NCBI RefSeq assembly: GCF_002355415.1
Contig: NZ_AP014936.1
Span: 806,001 to 870,000 of the forward strand
Length of the DNA: 64,000 nucleotides
Reading direction: 5' to 3'
DNA from: Sulfurifustis variabilis
GTDB taxonomy: Bacteria > Pseudomonadota > Gammaproteobacteria > Acidiferrobacterales > Sulfurifustaceae
The first letter of the stretch is position 1, and the number at the start of each line of letters is the position of its first letter. The translations under genes were made by a program, and so were the position numbers. The notes beneath the pieces were generated by a model. It ran no database searches. It worked only from the letters and a program-made list of their open reading frames with translations, and was not told where the DNA came from. Of the stretch, positions 34,642 through 42,077 are shown one piece after another.

Positions 34642-35418
34642 ATGATCGCCGGGTTGCGACTGCACGGTTCCCTCACGCTCGTTTTTCTGCTCTGCGCGTG
34701 CGCCGGGCGCGCCGCACCCGAGGCCGCGATCGAGCCGCCCGGAGATCCGAAGACGCCGAAGACGAGGATGCTCGAGACCGGAGCGCGCGTGTTGCAGTCC
34801 AATGCGCCGCCGAGCACACTCGACGTGCATCTCGTCGGCTTTCACGCGGCCAAGGAGGACCCGTCCCATCAGATGGAGGCGCACCACTACTGCCGGCAGG
34901 TGAACGAGGACTTCGCCCAGTGCGCGCTCTACGACGGCGACGCGGCCGCCGCCAACCTCGTCGGCATCGAGTACATCATCTCGGAGAAACTGTTCGAAGC
35001 CCTCCCGGCGCAGGAGAAATCGTACTGGCACCCTCATAACTACGAGATCCTTTCGGGGACGCTCATCGGCCCCGGTCTCCCGGACGCGGCCGAGAAGGCG
35101 TTCATGAAGCGCAAGATGAACAGCTACGGCAAGACGTGGCATGTCTGGAACTCCGCCCCGTTCGGTCGCGAAGGCGACCGGATGCCGCTCGGCGAAGCGG
35201 TCCTCGAGTGGTCTTTCAACCGCGACGGCGAGGCGCTGCCGGCGATGATCGAGGCGCGCGACCGCCGCATGGGCCTCGATACCGCCGGGAAACGCGAGAG
35301 CCGGCGGGATCTCGTCCCGCTTGCGCACCCGCAGGCCGGCGTCGACGCGCTCAAGGGCAGGTTCGACCGGCCGACACAGGAGATTCCGGGCGTGATGGAC
35401 GAGGGCGCGGCGCGCTAA
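34642..35418 (+). CDS. DUF1264 (OBAP-like) lipoprotein
   Basis: A 258-residue protein. The signal peptide LTLVFLLCAC gives a lipobox Cys near residue 20. The mature domain has VHLVGFHAAKEDPSHQMEAHHYCRQ, QCALYDGDAAAANLVGIEYI, and YWHPHNYEILSGTL, which fit DUF1264, the family of plant oil-body-associated proteins and their bacterial relatives. The conserved His and Cys residues suggest a metal or redox role, but no activity is established. The ribosome site AAGGAGG is strong. Likely co-transcribed with the YihY gene. Confidence 0.75.
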   Translation: MIAGLRLHGSLTLVFLLCACAGRAAPEAAIEPPGDPKTPKTRMLETGARVLQSNAPPSTLDVHLVGFHAAKEDPSHQMEAHHYCRQVNEDFAQCALYDGDAAAANLVGIEYIISEKLFEALPAQEKSYWHPHNYEILSGTLIGPGLPDAAEKAFMKRKMNSYGKTWHVWNSAPFGREGDRMPLGEAVLEWSFNRDGEALPAMIEARDRRMGLDTAGKRESRRDLVPLAHPQAGVDALKGRFDRPTQEIPGVMDEGAAR

Positions 35419-35456
35419 GTCCCGTCGCGGCCGCGAGGTCTGCGTGCCCCTCGCGA

Positions 35457-35693
35457 CTACCGTTTCTCGATATAGAAGAGGAAATCGCCTTCTTCTGTGC
35501 GCAGCCGGCGCAAGAGCTCGTGCGCCGTCTGCTCGTCGAGGGCCCGGAAGCCGGCGAGCGATTCGGGATCGTCCGCGACGACCCGCAGGACCTGTCCGTC
35601 GTGCAGCTCGCCGAGGGCGGCCATCACCCGCTGCACGCACTCGACCGAACTCAGTCCGCGCAGGTCGAGCTCGACGTCGAAATACAGCGCCAT
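35457..35693 (-). CDS. TusA-like fold protein lacking the catalytic cysteine motif
   Basis: A 78-residue protein whose pattern matches the TusA/SirA two-layer sandwich: FDVELDLRGLSSVECVQRVM, then the acidic strand VLRVVADDPESL, then a C-terminal helix and the closing strand FLFYIEKR. In TusA the first segment reads LGLRCPEPV and its Cys carries sulfur; here it is LSSVEC, so the CPxP motif is gone and one Cys remains three residues later. It might be a binding or regulatory relative rather than a sulfurtransferase. The ribosome site before ATG 35693 is weak. The neighbours DsrE and SBP56 are also sulfur-linked. Confidence 0.6.
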   Translation of the reverse strand: MALYFDVELDLRGLSSVECVQRVMAALGELHDGQVLRVVADDPESLAGFRALDEQTAHELLRRLRTEEGDFLFYIEKR

Positions 35694-35833
35694 GCGGCTA
35701 ATCTACGCGTTTTCGCCAACGGCGACAGGCGGGGCAAGCCCGGATGCCGTTCGGACCCGTCGCCCAAAAAGCGCGGGGAACCCTGTCCGGGCGGGGCAGT
35801 CTCAAGGCTTTCGTTTCGCGCCGGAGGGGTGCC

Positions 35834-36046
35834 ATGGCAGACCAGATCGACATCGCGCACGAGCGCATCGAGCAGCAGCTCGCCGAAAGCCTGTCGCAGC
35901 GCGTGCGCTACAAAGGCAAATCCGCGCGTCGCTGCGCCGACTGCGGCGAACCCATACCCGACGTCCGCCGCCGGAGCGTGCCCGGCGTGCAAACCTGCGT
36001 CATCTGCCAGGAGGTGCGGGAGCGCGCCGCGCGCGAACGCCGCTGA
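35834..36046 (+). CDS. Small DksA/TraR-type C4 zinc-finger protein
   Basis: A 70-residue protein with the DksA/TraR C4 zinc finger: CADCGEPIP followed by VPGVQTCVICQE. A short N-terminal helix (IDIAHERIEQQLAESLSQ) precedes it. It is the size of YbiI/TraR-like short members that can bind in the secondary channel of RNA polymerase. The acidic tip residues of DksA are not obvious. ATG at 35834 has GGAGG eight bases before it; an upstream in-frame ATG at 35744 adds unlikely sequence. It is convergent with the metallo-beta-lactamase gene. Confidence 0.85.
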   Translation: MADQIDIAHERIEQQLAESLSQRVRYKGKSARRCADCGEPIPDVRRRSVPGVQTCVICQEVRERAARERR

Positions 36047-36070
36047 GGGAGGGAAGGCGGGCGGCGGCGG

Positions 36071-37045
36071 TCAGAAACCCGCCGCCTGCATCTCGAGATA
36101 CACCTGGTAGGCATTGCCGCGATTGGCCTGCTCGAACGTCGCCACCTCACGATACCGGCTCCAGTCGGTCTGCTCGTACGCCTCGTCGAAGGGCGTGAGC
36201 TCCTCGGCCGCCCGTCCCATGTGGCTGCGCAGGTGCTCGATGTAGCCGCGGGTGAACGCGATCGCCTCGCCCGCGTTCGCGGAGACGTCGCCGTGCCCGG
36301 GCACGATGTATCGGGGCCGGGGTGAAAGCGATTCCAGGTACTTGAGCCCGGCGAGCCAGTTTTTCGTGTTGACCTTCTCGCCTCCGAGGAACGGCAGGCG
36401 TCCGCCGAAGATCAGATCGCCCGAGAAGACCACGCCGGGCTCCTTCACGATCATGATCACGTCGTCGGGGGCGTGCGCGGGCCCCGCGTAGACGAGCTCG
36501 ATCGTCGTGTCGCCCATGTCGAAGCGCGTCCGGTCGCGGAACGTCCGGTCCGGCCTGACCACGTAGGTTTTCTCGTCGATCCAGGGGAAGAGCACGCCGC
36601 GGCGCTGCTCCAGGCGCTCCTCCGCGGCCGCGCTGCCGATGTATTCCGCCGCCGCCTCGTGCGCCCACACCGTCGCCTTCGCATGCTCCTTGAAGGTCTG
36701 CAGGCCGTACACGTGGTCGGCGTGATAGTGGCCCGCGACCACGACGACGACCGGCTGTGGCGTCACGCGCCGGATGTGCTCGAGCAGGAGGTAGCTCAGC
36801 GCCGGGGTGCCCAGCGCGTCGTAGACGACCACGCCCTTTTTCGTGACCACGAAGCCGGCGTTCGAGGTGTGGCCCTGGTTCTCCGGGCCGGGCACGCCGG
36901 CATGGCCGACCGTGTAATACACGTGCGTCTGCGGCAGGCGCCGGACCTCGAAGGGAATCGTGACCTCGCCGTAGGGCGTGTCGGCCGCGCCGCCGGTCTC
37001 GGTGAAAAAGGTCAGCAGCGCCAGGACGAACGATGCCGAAATCAC
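36071..37045 (-). CDS. Secreted MBL-fold metallohydrolase
   Basis: A 324-residue metallo-beta-lactamase-fold protein with a signal peptide (ISASFVLALLTFFTETGGAA). The metal site is GHYHADHVYG (HxHxDH), with further ligands in YAGPAHAPDDVI, FSGDLIFGG and VPGHGDVS. The GTG start at 37045 is chosen because AGGAGG lies seven bases before it and no ATG fits. The stop of the upstream DsrE-like gene is only 10 bases before this start, partly in the ribosome site, so the two are translationally coupled. Periplasmic MBL proteins paired with DsrE-like proteins are seen near sulfur-oxidation genes; the substrate is unknown. Confidence 0.85.
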   Translation of the reverse strand: MISASFVLALLTFFTETGGAADTPYGEVTIPFEVRRLPQTHVYYTVGHAGVPGPENQGHTSNAGFVVTKKGVVVYDALGTPALSYLLLEHIRRVTPQPVVVVVAGHYHADHVYGLQTFKEHAKATVWAHEAAAEYIGSAAAEERLEQRRGVLFPWIDEKTYVVRPDRTFRDRTRFDMGDTTIELVYAGPAHAPDDVIMIVKEPGVVFSGDLIFGGRLPFLGGEKVNTKNWLAGLKYLESLSPRPRYIVPGHGDVSANAGEAIAFTRGYIEHLRSHMGRAAEELTPFDEAYEQTDWSRYREVATFEQANRGNAYQVYLEMQAAGF

Positions 37046-37055
37046 GCCGGTCCTC

Positions 37056-37541
37056 CTATTGCATGTAGGCATGGCCTTGCTGCTGCAGGCGGATGATTTC
37101 GGCATCGCCCATCGGAACGAGCTGGACGAAGCCATGGATGTCCTTGGGATCGAGACCGCGGGCCTTGGCGGCGACCTGGCACATGCGGATCGAGATCATG
37201 CCGCCGACGGTGAGGCTCTGCGCGCGCTCCATGAGCGCCTTGTACCGGTCGATGTTCTTTACCGCGAAGTACTGCACTTCGGGGCCGTGCAGCACGAGGA
37301 CGATGGCCGCCTCGAACGGATCGCCGGCGTACAGGTTGGCGAGAAAGCTCGCCCGGTCGAGCAGCCGCTCCAGGCGTTCGGGGCTGTCGACCGCCACGTC
37401 GTACACGACCTTGTCCGGCTCGTAACTCGTCTCGGCCGGTGTCGCCGTGCCCCACGGCGCGGCCCGCTCGACTGCCGGGGCGGGCGCCGCCAGCAGGGCG
37501 GCAAGCGGGACCGCCATCGTCAGCGCTCTGTACACGTTCAT
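37056..37541 (-). CDS. DsrE-family-like periplasmic protein
   Basis: A 161-residue protein with a signal peptide (ALTMAVPLAALLAAPAPAVE). The mature domain KVVYDVAVDSPERLERLL, then IVLVLHGPEVQYFAVKN, ALMERAQSLTVGGMISIRMC and DIHGFVQLVPMGDAEIIRLQQQGHAYM follows the DsrE/DsrF-like fold, with a Cys (MCQVAA) at the place where DsrE-type proteins often carry their reactive cysteine. It heads a two-gene operon with the MBL protein. ATG at 37541 has AGGCAGG before it. A role in sulfane-sulfur handling in the periplasm is an inference. Confidence 0.75.
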   Translation of the reverse strand: MNVYRALTMAVPLAALLAAPAPAVERAAPWGTATPAETSYEPDKVVYDVAVDSPERLERLLDRASFLANLYAGDPFEAAIVLVLHGPEVQYFAVKNIDRYKALMERAQSLTVGGMISIRMCQVAAKARGLDPKDIHGFVQLVPMGDAEIIRLQQQGHAYMQ

Positions 37542-37725
37542 CGCACCTGCCTCTTTTCGTCGATTGTCTATCGATCCAGACGGCGCTGGGCCGTCCCCTA
37601 TTCCGATATCGGGATCGAGGTCTGGGCGTCGGGCCCGGGCGACATCGCGAACCCCGCCGCCGCCGCGGTTTACGCCGGGCGGCGCCTCTTCCGTCGCCAT
37701 CTGACCACAGTGCAAGGCCGAGAAA

Positions 37726-37745
37726 CAAACGGCGTGAGCCGTTTG
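37726..37745 (+). promoter_or_regulatory. Leader hairpin upstream of an EF-hand gene
   Basis: A perfect 8-bp stem (37726-37733 with 37738-37745) closed by a GTGA tetraloop of the GNRA kind lies 57 bases before the EF-hand gene at 37803. There is no T-run. It may lie in the 5' leader and stabilise or regulate the mRNA. Confidence 0.35.
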
Positions 37746-37802
37746 CTTCACGGCATCGTATTTGCAGAGCCTCGCCCAGTGCTGATCACAGAGGAGAAAG
37801 CC

Positions 37803-38120
37803 ATGCGAAGGATCGTGCCGACGTTCGTCGCCCTCGCGTTTTCCGCGGCATCCGCGCTCGCCGTGGCCGCCGAGCAGGAAACCCTGACCGGCGACTCCGG
37901 CCCGCCGGCGGCCATGCCGAGCTTCGAGCAGGCCGACAAGGACAAAAGCGGTTCGGTCGAGGCGTCCGAGACGACCGGTATCGCGGGCCTGGACCTGACG
38001 GCGGCGGACAAGGACAACGACGGCAAGCTCTCGCGCTCCGAGTACGAGTCGGCGAAGCAGTCGCACGAGCGGGGGACCGGCGGCTCGACGGCCCCGGAGC
38101 CGGGCGGCACGTCCCGCTGA
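37803..38120 (+). CDS. Small secreted two-EF-hand protein (paralogue 1 of 3)
   Basis: A 105-residue exported protein with a signal peptide (FVALAFSAASALAVAAE). Two calcium-binding EF-hand loops are complete: DKDKSGSVEASE and DKDNDGKLSRSE, the latter followed by YESAK. The tail is Gly/Thr/Pro-rich. It is similar in length and layout to the proteins at 42430 and 48725. It should bind two Ca2+ ions in the periplasm or outside; the partner is unknown. The site AGAGGAG precedes the ATG. A tiny membrane-protein gene follows 34 bases later. Confidence 0.8.
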   Translation: MRRIVPTFVALAFSAASALAVAAEQETLTGDSGPPAAMPSFEQADKDKSGSVEASETTGIAGLDLTAADKDNDGKLSRSEYESAKQSHERGTGGSTAPEPGGTSR

Positions 38121-38154
38121 TGACCGACCCCGTCATTTCCAAGGAGACCCAATC

Positions 38155-38232
38155 ATGATCGCAATACTGCTCTGGCTGCTGGGAGTGCCCATCACGGTGA
38201 TCATTCTGCTTTATCTTTTCGGCGTGCTCTGA
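38155..38232 (+). CDS. 25-residue single-pass membrane mini-protein
   Basis: ATG at 38155 has a strong AAGGAGA site seven bases before it and opens a 25-codon frame that encodes a nearly uniform hydrophobic helix (ILLWLLGVPITVIILLYLF). Short membrane proteins of this kind with a Gly-Val-Pro centre occur in many proteobacteria and have no known role. It lies between an EF-hand gene and a strong terminator, so it is probably the last cistron of that transcript. Confidence 0.6.
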   Translation: MIAILLWLLGVPITVIILLYLFGVL

Positions 38233-38283
38233 CGCGAGATCGCCCGGACGAGCCGACCGCCGGGTCGGCTCGGTCCGGCGCGG

Positions 38284-38308
38284 GCCCGCCGCACGGCGGG
38301 CTTTTTTT
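38284..38308 (+). terminator. Intrinsic terminator
   Basis: A perfect 7-bp G+C stem (38284-38290 with 38295-38301) and a GCAC loop are followed by seven Ts (38302-38308). A second perfect 10-bp hairpin lies just upstream, around 38249-38273. Together they close the EF-hand/mini-protein transcript. Confidence 0.9.
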
Positions 38309-38480
38309 GCCGCGCCTAAAATCCGGCTTGCAGCAAACGAGGCGCGGGGCTAGCGTAGTGCGGCTCCACGGGGGGACCGAGAATGCCGCCCTGTATCGCC
38401 GATAACCCGACGCCATCCCCGGCCGCCGTCCCCTGCGGTGCGATTCCCCGACGACAACCTTGCCTCCACAGGAGGAAGAC

Positions 38481-39680
38481 ATGCGCACACTGCACAAGGC
38501 CGCGGCGCTGCTTCTGGGTATCGCGATCACGGCTCCCGCGACCGCCGAGACCTGCCTCTCTCCGTATATCAAGGGGCTGCGCCAGCCCGAGAAGGTGATG
38601 TATCTCTGGACGCTCCCGGCCGGCGAGGGACGCGACTACCTCGCCGTGATCGACGTCGACAAGGCCTCGGCCACCTACGGCCAGGTCGTCAAGCGCGTCG
38701 AGGTCGAATCGACCGGCAACGAAGCGCACCACATGGGCTACACCGACGACCGCACGAAGATCTGGGCGGCGAGCCTCAACACGAGCCGCCTGTTCATCTT
38801 CGACGTGGCCACCGATCCGATGAACCCCAGGCTCGTCCGCACCATCGACGACGTGCCGCGGCTCACGGGACTCACCGGGCCGCATACCCCGTACGCGATT
38901 CCCGGCCGCATGCTGATCTCCATGGCTTCGGGTCCCGACGGCACCGGCCCGGGCGGGCTGGCGGAGTTCACGAACGACGGCGAGTTCATCGCCTCGCACG
39001 CGGCGCCGAACCATCCCTATGAAACGGTCATCAAGCCCGAGTTCAACCGCATGATCACCTCGAGCTGGGTGCCGCAGAAGACGTTCATGAGCTCGCTCGA
39101 CAAGTGGGATCCGAAAACCTTCTCGAACTCGATGCTCGTCTGGGACGTGAAGCGGCGCAAGATCGTGCAGGAGCTCAAGGGCGACCCGATCCCGCTCGCG
39201 GCGCGCTGGCTGCTCAAGCCCGGCGCGGTGCACGGCTACGCCATCAGCAACGCGGGCGACTCGCTCTGGATGTTCCGGCGCGAGAAGGACGGCCGCTTCA
39301 CCTATCGCAAGGCGGGTGACCTGGGCAAGGGCTGCGCGCCGGGCGATCTGCGCCAGTCTCCGGACGATCGCTTCCTCTACGTGAGCTGCATCGGCACGGG
39401 CGAGATCCAGGCATGGGACGTGCGCAGCCCCGAGAAGCCGCGCCTGCACGACACCGTGCAGGGTCTCGTCCAGACCAACATGATGCACGTGACCTACGAC
39501 GGACGCCGCCTCTACGTCACCAACTCGGCGATCAGCTCGATCGACTACTCGAGCCGGTACGCGCTCGATCTGATCCACATCGGCCCCGACGGGCGGATGA
39601 AGCTCGATCCCTATTTCCGGATCGACTTCTCGAAGGCGCCGGTCGGTCCGGCGCGGCCGCACGACATGCTGCTCAATTAG
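38481..39680 (+). CDS. mtoX: SBP56 family methanethiol oxidase (selenium-binding protein)
   Basis: A 399-residue periplasmic protein with a signal peptide (AAALLLGIAITAPATAE). The family blocks are clear: TCLSPYIKGLRQPEKVMYLW, GNEAHHMGYTDDRTKIWAASL, LTGPHTPYAIPGRML, GAVHGYAISNAG, NMMHVTYDGRRLYVTNS and PARPHDMLLN. Bacterial SBP56 proteins are copper-dependent methanethiol oxidases, yielding formaldehyde, sulfide and hydrogen peroxide; the conserved His residues here fit metal binding. ATG at 38481 has GGAGGAAG before it. The SCO1-type copper chaperone gene begins 18 bases after the stop, the same pairing described for known mtoX loci. It lies downstream of the terminator at 38308, so it has its own promoter. 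Confidence 0.92.
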   Translation: MRTLHKAAALLLGIAITAPATAETCLSPYIKGLRQPEKVMYLWTLPAGEGRDYLAVIDVDKASATYGQVVKRVEVESTGNEAHHMGYTDDRTKIWAASLNTSRLFIFDVATDPMNPRLVRTIDDVPRLTGLTGPHTPYAIPGRMLISMASGPDGTGPGGLAEFTNDGEFIASHAAPNHPYETVIKPEFNRMITSSWVPQKTFMSSLDKWDPKTFSNSMLVWDVKRRKIVQELKGDPIPLAARWLLKPGAVHGYAISNAGDSLWMFRREKDGRFTYRKAGDLGKGCAPGDLRQSPDDRFLYVSCIGTGEIQAWDVRSPEKPRLHDTVQGLVQTNMMHVTYDGRRLYVTNSAISSIDYSSRYALDLIHIGPDGRMKLDPYFRIDFSKAPVGPARPHDMLLN

Positions 39681-39698
39681 TAATAAGTAAGTAGAGGC

Positions 39699-40337
39699 AT
39701 GCCCGAAGGCCTGGCAAAGCGACGGGCGCTGCGGGTCGCCGCGGCGCTCGCCGGACTGCTCCTCGCGAACGCGACGGCACACGAGACCGGGTCGCCGCGG
39801 GCGGGCGCGGCGCCCAGCAACCGGCCCTTTCTCGGCGTGATCGGCCCCGCGCCCGACTTCGCGCTCCTCGACGCGGGCGGGCGGCGGGTCCGCCTTGCGG
39901 ACGATCGCGATCGCGTCGTCCTCATCGCCTTCGTCTACACAAGCTGCACGACGGCGTGCCCGACGCTCAGTCTCAGGATGTCCTGGGTGCTGCGCGCGCT
40001 GCTCGCGCGCGGCATCGACGGCCGCCGCGTGCGTTTCTACTCGATCACCGTGGACCCGGAGCGCGACTCGCCGGAGGTGCTTTCGCGTTATGCCCGTTCG
40101 TTCGCGCGCGACACTGACGCCTGGCGCTTCCTGCGGGAGTCGCCCGAACGGCTGCGCCCCGTTCTGGCGGCGTACGGCGAGTGGACGCGCGCGCTTCCGG
40201 ACGGCGAGCTCGACCACCCGGCGCGTCTGTACCTCGTCGACGGCCGTGCCCGGATTCGCGAGATTTACAGCCTCGCCTTTTTCAACGAAGAGCAGGCCCT
40301 TGCCGACATCGAGGCGCTCCTGTCGGAGCGGCCGTAG
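39699..40337 (+). CDS. SCO1/SenC family copper chaperone
   Basis: A 212-residue thioredoxin-fold protein with an N-terminal signal (VAAALAGLLLANATA). It holds the Sco copper motif CTTACP in YTSCTTACPTLS, the FYSITVDPERDSPEVL block and the third ligand His in ELDHPARLYLVD. Such proteins deliver copper to cytochrome oxidase; next to an SBP56 gene they are thought to metallate methanethiol oxidase. The distance of 18 bases and shared strand make an mtoX-SCO1 operon. The ribosome site GTAGAGG is moderate. Confidence 0.92.
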   Translation: MPEGLAKRRALRVAAALAGLLLANATAHETGSPRAGAAPSNRPFLGVIGPAPDFALLDAGGRRVRLADDRDRVVLIAFVYTSCTTACPTLSLRMSWVLRALLARGIDGRRVRFYSITVDPERDSPEVLSRYARSFARDTDAWRFLRESPERLRPVLAAYGEWTRALPDGELDHPARLYLVDGRARIREIYSLAFFNEEQALADIEALLSERP

Positions 40338-40657
40338 CCGTCGCGAAGCGTTTTTCGTTCGGCGCGCGACCGGCGGTTTTCGACAGGCAAAAAAAGCCCC
40401 CCGGAATTCGGAGGGCAGACCACCACTAGGAGGAGAACTGTAGGATTCGACAGCGGATGGCGCGGACGATTCCTCCGGGGGCGCTACCCTTTGTCGGTTG
40501 CAGGCCGCCATCGGTCCACGCCCGCAGGGCGACCGCGCGGCGTGCAGCGGCAGGGGCCCGACACGAGCGCGATTTCAGCCGCATGTCGTCGCCCGGACCT
40601 TGCGCGCCGCGGCGCGCTGGGTTGAACTAAGGCCGCATTCCGGAGGAGGTACCGCAC
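40338..40657. other. 320-bp non-coding stretch with one terminator-like hairpin
   Basis: No convincing gene is seen. A 55-codon frame from an ATG near 40458 is Arg/Ala-rich and has no good ribosome site. The stretch contains the hairpin at 40389-40416 and a well-formed AGGAGGAG at about 40429 that is followed by no start codon. The rest is probably the promoter and leader of the gene at 40658. Confidence 0.5.
40389..40416 (-). terminator. Minus-strand intrinsic terminator-like hairpin
   Basis: A stem of 40396-40402 with 40410-40416 (one mismatch) has seven A residues at 40389-40395, which read as seven Ts after the stem on the minus strand. No minus-strand gene lies directly upstream, because the next gene to the right is on the plus strand. 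It could stop antisense read-through from the minus genes at 41-42 kb. Confidence 0.5.
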
Positions 40658-41017
40658 ATGCAACGCACCAGCCGCCTGATGGCCGTGGTTCTCGTCGGCT
40701 TCGCATTCGGCCCCGCGGCCGGCCTGACCGCCGCCGCCCAGACCGGGTCGGACGGCGGATTGCCGTATGTCGAAAACGAAGCGTCGAAGGAAGAGCGGCA
40801 GTGGGAGAATCTTCGGGACGCCGGTGAGCGCGCCTGCAAGGAGGCGGTGGATTCCGCGGCGTTGCTCGGCGAGCAGCTCCAGGGTCTGACGCGCCACTTC
40901 TCGCGCACCCTCGTTCAGGTCTCCGGCGAGCTGACGCGCGGAATGGCCCAGGGCGTGGACCTCCTGGCCGAGCGCCTCGACGAGATGGCGGAGCGGATGG
41001 AGCGTTCGGCCGAGTAG
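40658..41017 (+). CDS. Small secreted helical protein, function unknown
   Basis: A 119-residue protein with a signal peptide (MAVVLVGFAFGPAAGLTAAAQ). The mature part is one long amphipathic helix or coiled coil (KEERQWENLRDAGERACKEA; LSARLDEMAERMERSAE-like end) with a single Cys. I do not recognise a family. GGAGGAGG before ATG 40658 is a strong start signal. It stands alone. Confidence 0.65.
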   Translation: MQRTSRLMAVVLVGFAFGPAAGLTAAAQTGSDGGLPYVENEASKEERQWENLRDAGERACKEAVDSAALLGEQLQGLTRHFSRTLVQVSGELTRGMAQGVDLLAERLDEMAERMERSAE

Positions 41018-41056
41018 CCGCAGGCGGCGCCCAAAGCGTTCGTCGCCGCCTGCCGC

Positions 41057-41476
41057 TCAGTGTGTCGGACCGGCGAGCGCGCCCGATTGCGTCAGCCGAA
41101 TGGCGTGAGGGATTCCGTCGGAGAGCTGCTCGGCGAGCTCCAGCGGGATCGCGAAATCGAGCACGAGCCCCGTCTGCGCGCGCAGCTGCAGCAGGACCGA
41201 CTGCTCGCCCGGGCTGATCCCCACCGCGAGCTCGACCGCCTGCATCGGCGCGGCGACGAGCATCTTCGCCGCGCCGCCCTTCGCGCGTTCCCGTCCCGCC
41301 AGCTCCTGCGCCCGGAGCAGACCCACGATGAGCTGCCCGAGCCGCTCCTGCGGGCAGCTCAGCCTCATCGTCGATCCGTCTTCGGTGTTGAGCGAAAACT
41401 GAACCTCGTAGCCGCCCGGAGCGGAATTGAACTCCGCCATCTCGGTGATCTTCTGAACCTTGTGGTTGTCCTTCAT
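41057..41476 (-). CDS. Hypothetical cytoplasmic protein
   Basis: A 139-residue protein without signal peptide or membrane segment. It has a beta-rich start (GGYEVQFSLNTEDGSTMRLSC) and two helices (ERLGQLIVGLLRAQELAGRE; PLELAEQLSDGIPHAIRL). I do not recognise it. GGAGG precedes ATG 41476. It follows the chalcone-isomerase-like gene by 37 bases on the same strand and is probably the second cistron of that unit. Confidence 0.6.
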   Translation of the reverse strand: MKDNHKVQKITEMAEFNSAPGGYEVQFSLNTEDGSTMRLSCPQERLGQLIVGLLRAQELAGRERAKGGAAKMLVAAPMQAVELAVGISPGEQSVLLQLRAQTGLVLDFAIPLELAEQLSDGIPHAIRLTQSGALAGPTH

Positions 41477-41513
41477 AACGTCCTCCGCTCTTCGTTTGCC
41501 GTTTGTAGGAACC

Positions 41514-42077
41514 TCACCACCTGCCGAGCATTGCCTGCTTCAGTCGCTGGTCGGCCGCACCGTCGCCGAGCCAGACCTTGAGCACCGCTTCCTGGAAATC
41601 CTCGCCGGGTATCTCCGTCAGCAGCCATCCGTTGACCCATATCTCGGTGCCTTCGGGGACGAGATCGACGCTGGCCTCGTCGCCCGCCCGAAGGTCGGGG
41701 AACGCGCTCCGGAACGCCTCCACGCGATCGCACAGCTGCGCGTAGGCCGTCTCGCTCGCATTCGCGCGGAAGCGCTCCAGCGACTCGTTCACCATGTCCT
41801 CCGCGGCGACGTCCCGCAGCAGGTGCAGGCGTATGCGCTTGGGCATCGGCGCCGCCATCGCCGCTTCGGGCGTATCCGCCTGCCGCGTCAGGTAGAGCGC
41901 AGCGACGTACACGTCGAAAAAGTAGTGCCGGCGCACGCCCGCGCCGTTCAGCACCAGTCGGGTGCCGTCGAGGAGCACGGCATCCGGAACGTGCACTCCT
42001 TCTATATCCTGTGCCCACGCCGGCGTGCAGACGAACACCGCCAACGCGACGATGGAGGTTCTGCTGCCGAGCCCCAC
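41514..42077 (-). CDS. Chalcone isomerase-like family protein (periplasmic)
   Basis: A 187-residue protein with a signal peptide (TSIVALAVFVCTPAWAQ). The mature domain (LVLNGAGVRRHYFFDVYVAALYL; KRIRLHLLRDVAAEDMVNES; GTEIWVNGWLLTEIPGEDFQEAVLKVWLG) matches the bacterial chalcone-isomerase-like family, which has the fold but no proven isomerase activity. GTG at 42077 is chosen because AAGGAGG lies exactly five bases before it; a TTG at 42092 would place the ribosome site inside the gene. Confidence 0.8.
   Translation of the reverse strand: MGLGSRTSIVALAVFVCTPAWAQDIEGVHVPDAVLLDGTRLVLNGAGVRRHYFFDVYVAALYLTRQADTPEAAMAAPMPKRIRLHLLRDVAAEDMVNESLERFRANASETAYAQLCDRVEAFRSAFPDLRAGDEASVDLVPEGTEIWVNGWLLTEIPGEDFQEAVLKVWLGDGAADQRLKQAMLGRW

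Noticed and set aside
39681-39698. TAATAAGTAAGTAG between mtoX and SCO1 as a possible fifth heptad element
   Set aside because: It is too short, with no paired arm and no GC core; it is just stop codons and a ribosome site.
40458-40625. 55-codon frame in the gap before the small secreted protein
   Set aside because: It is Arg/Ala-rich, with no ribosome site at a useful distance.
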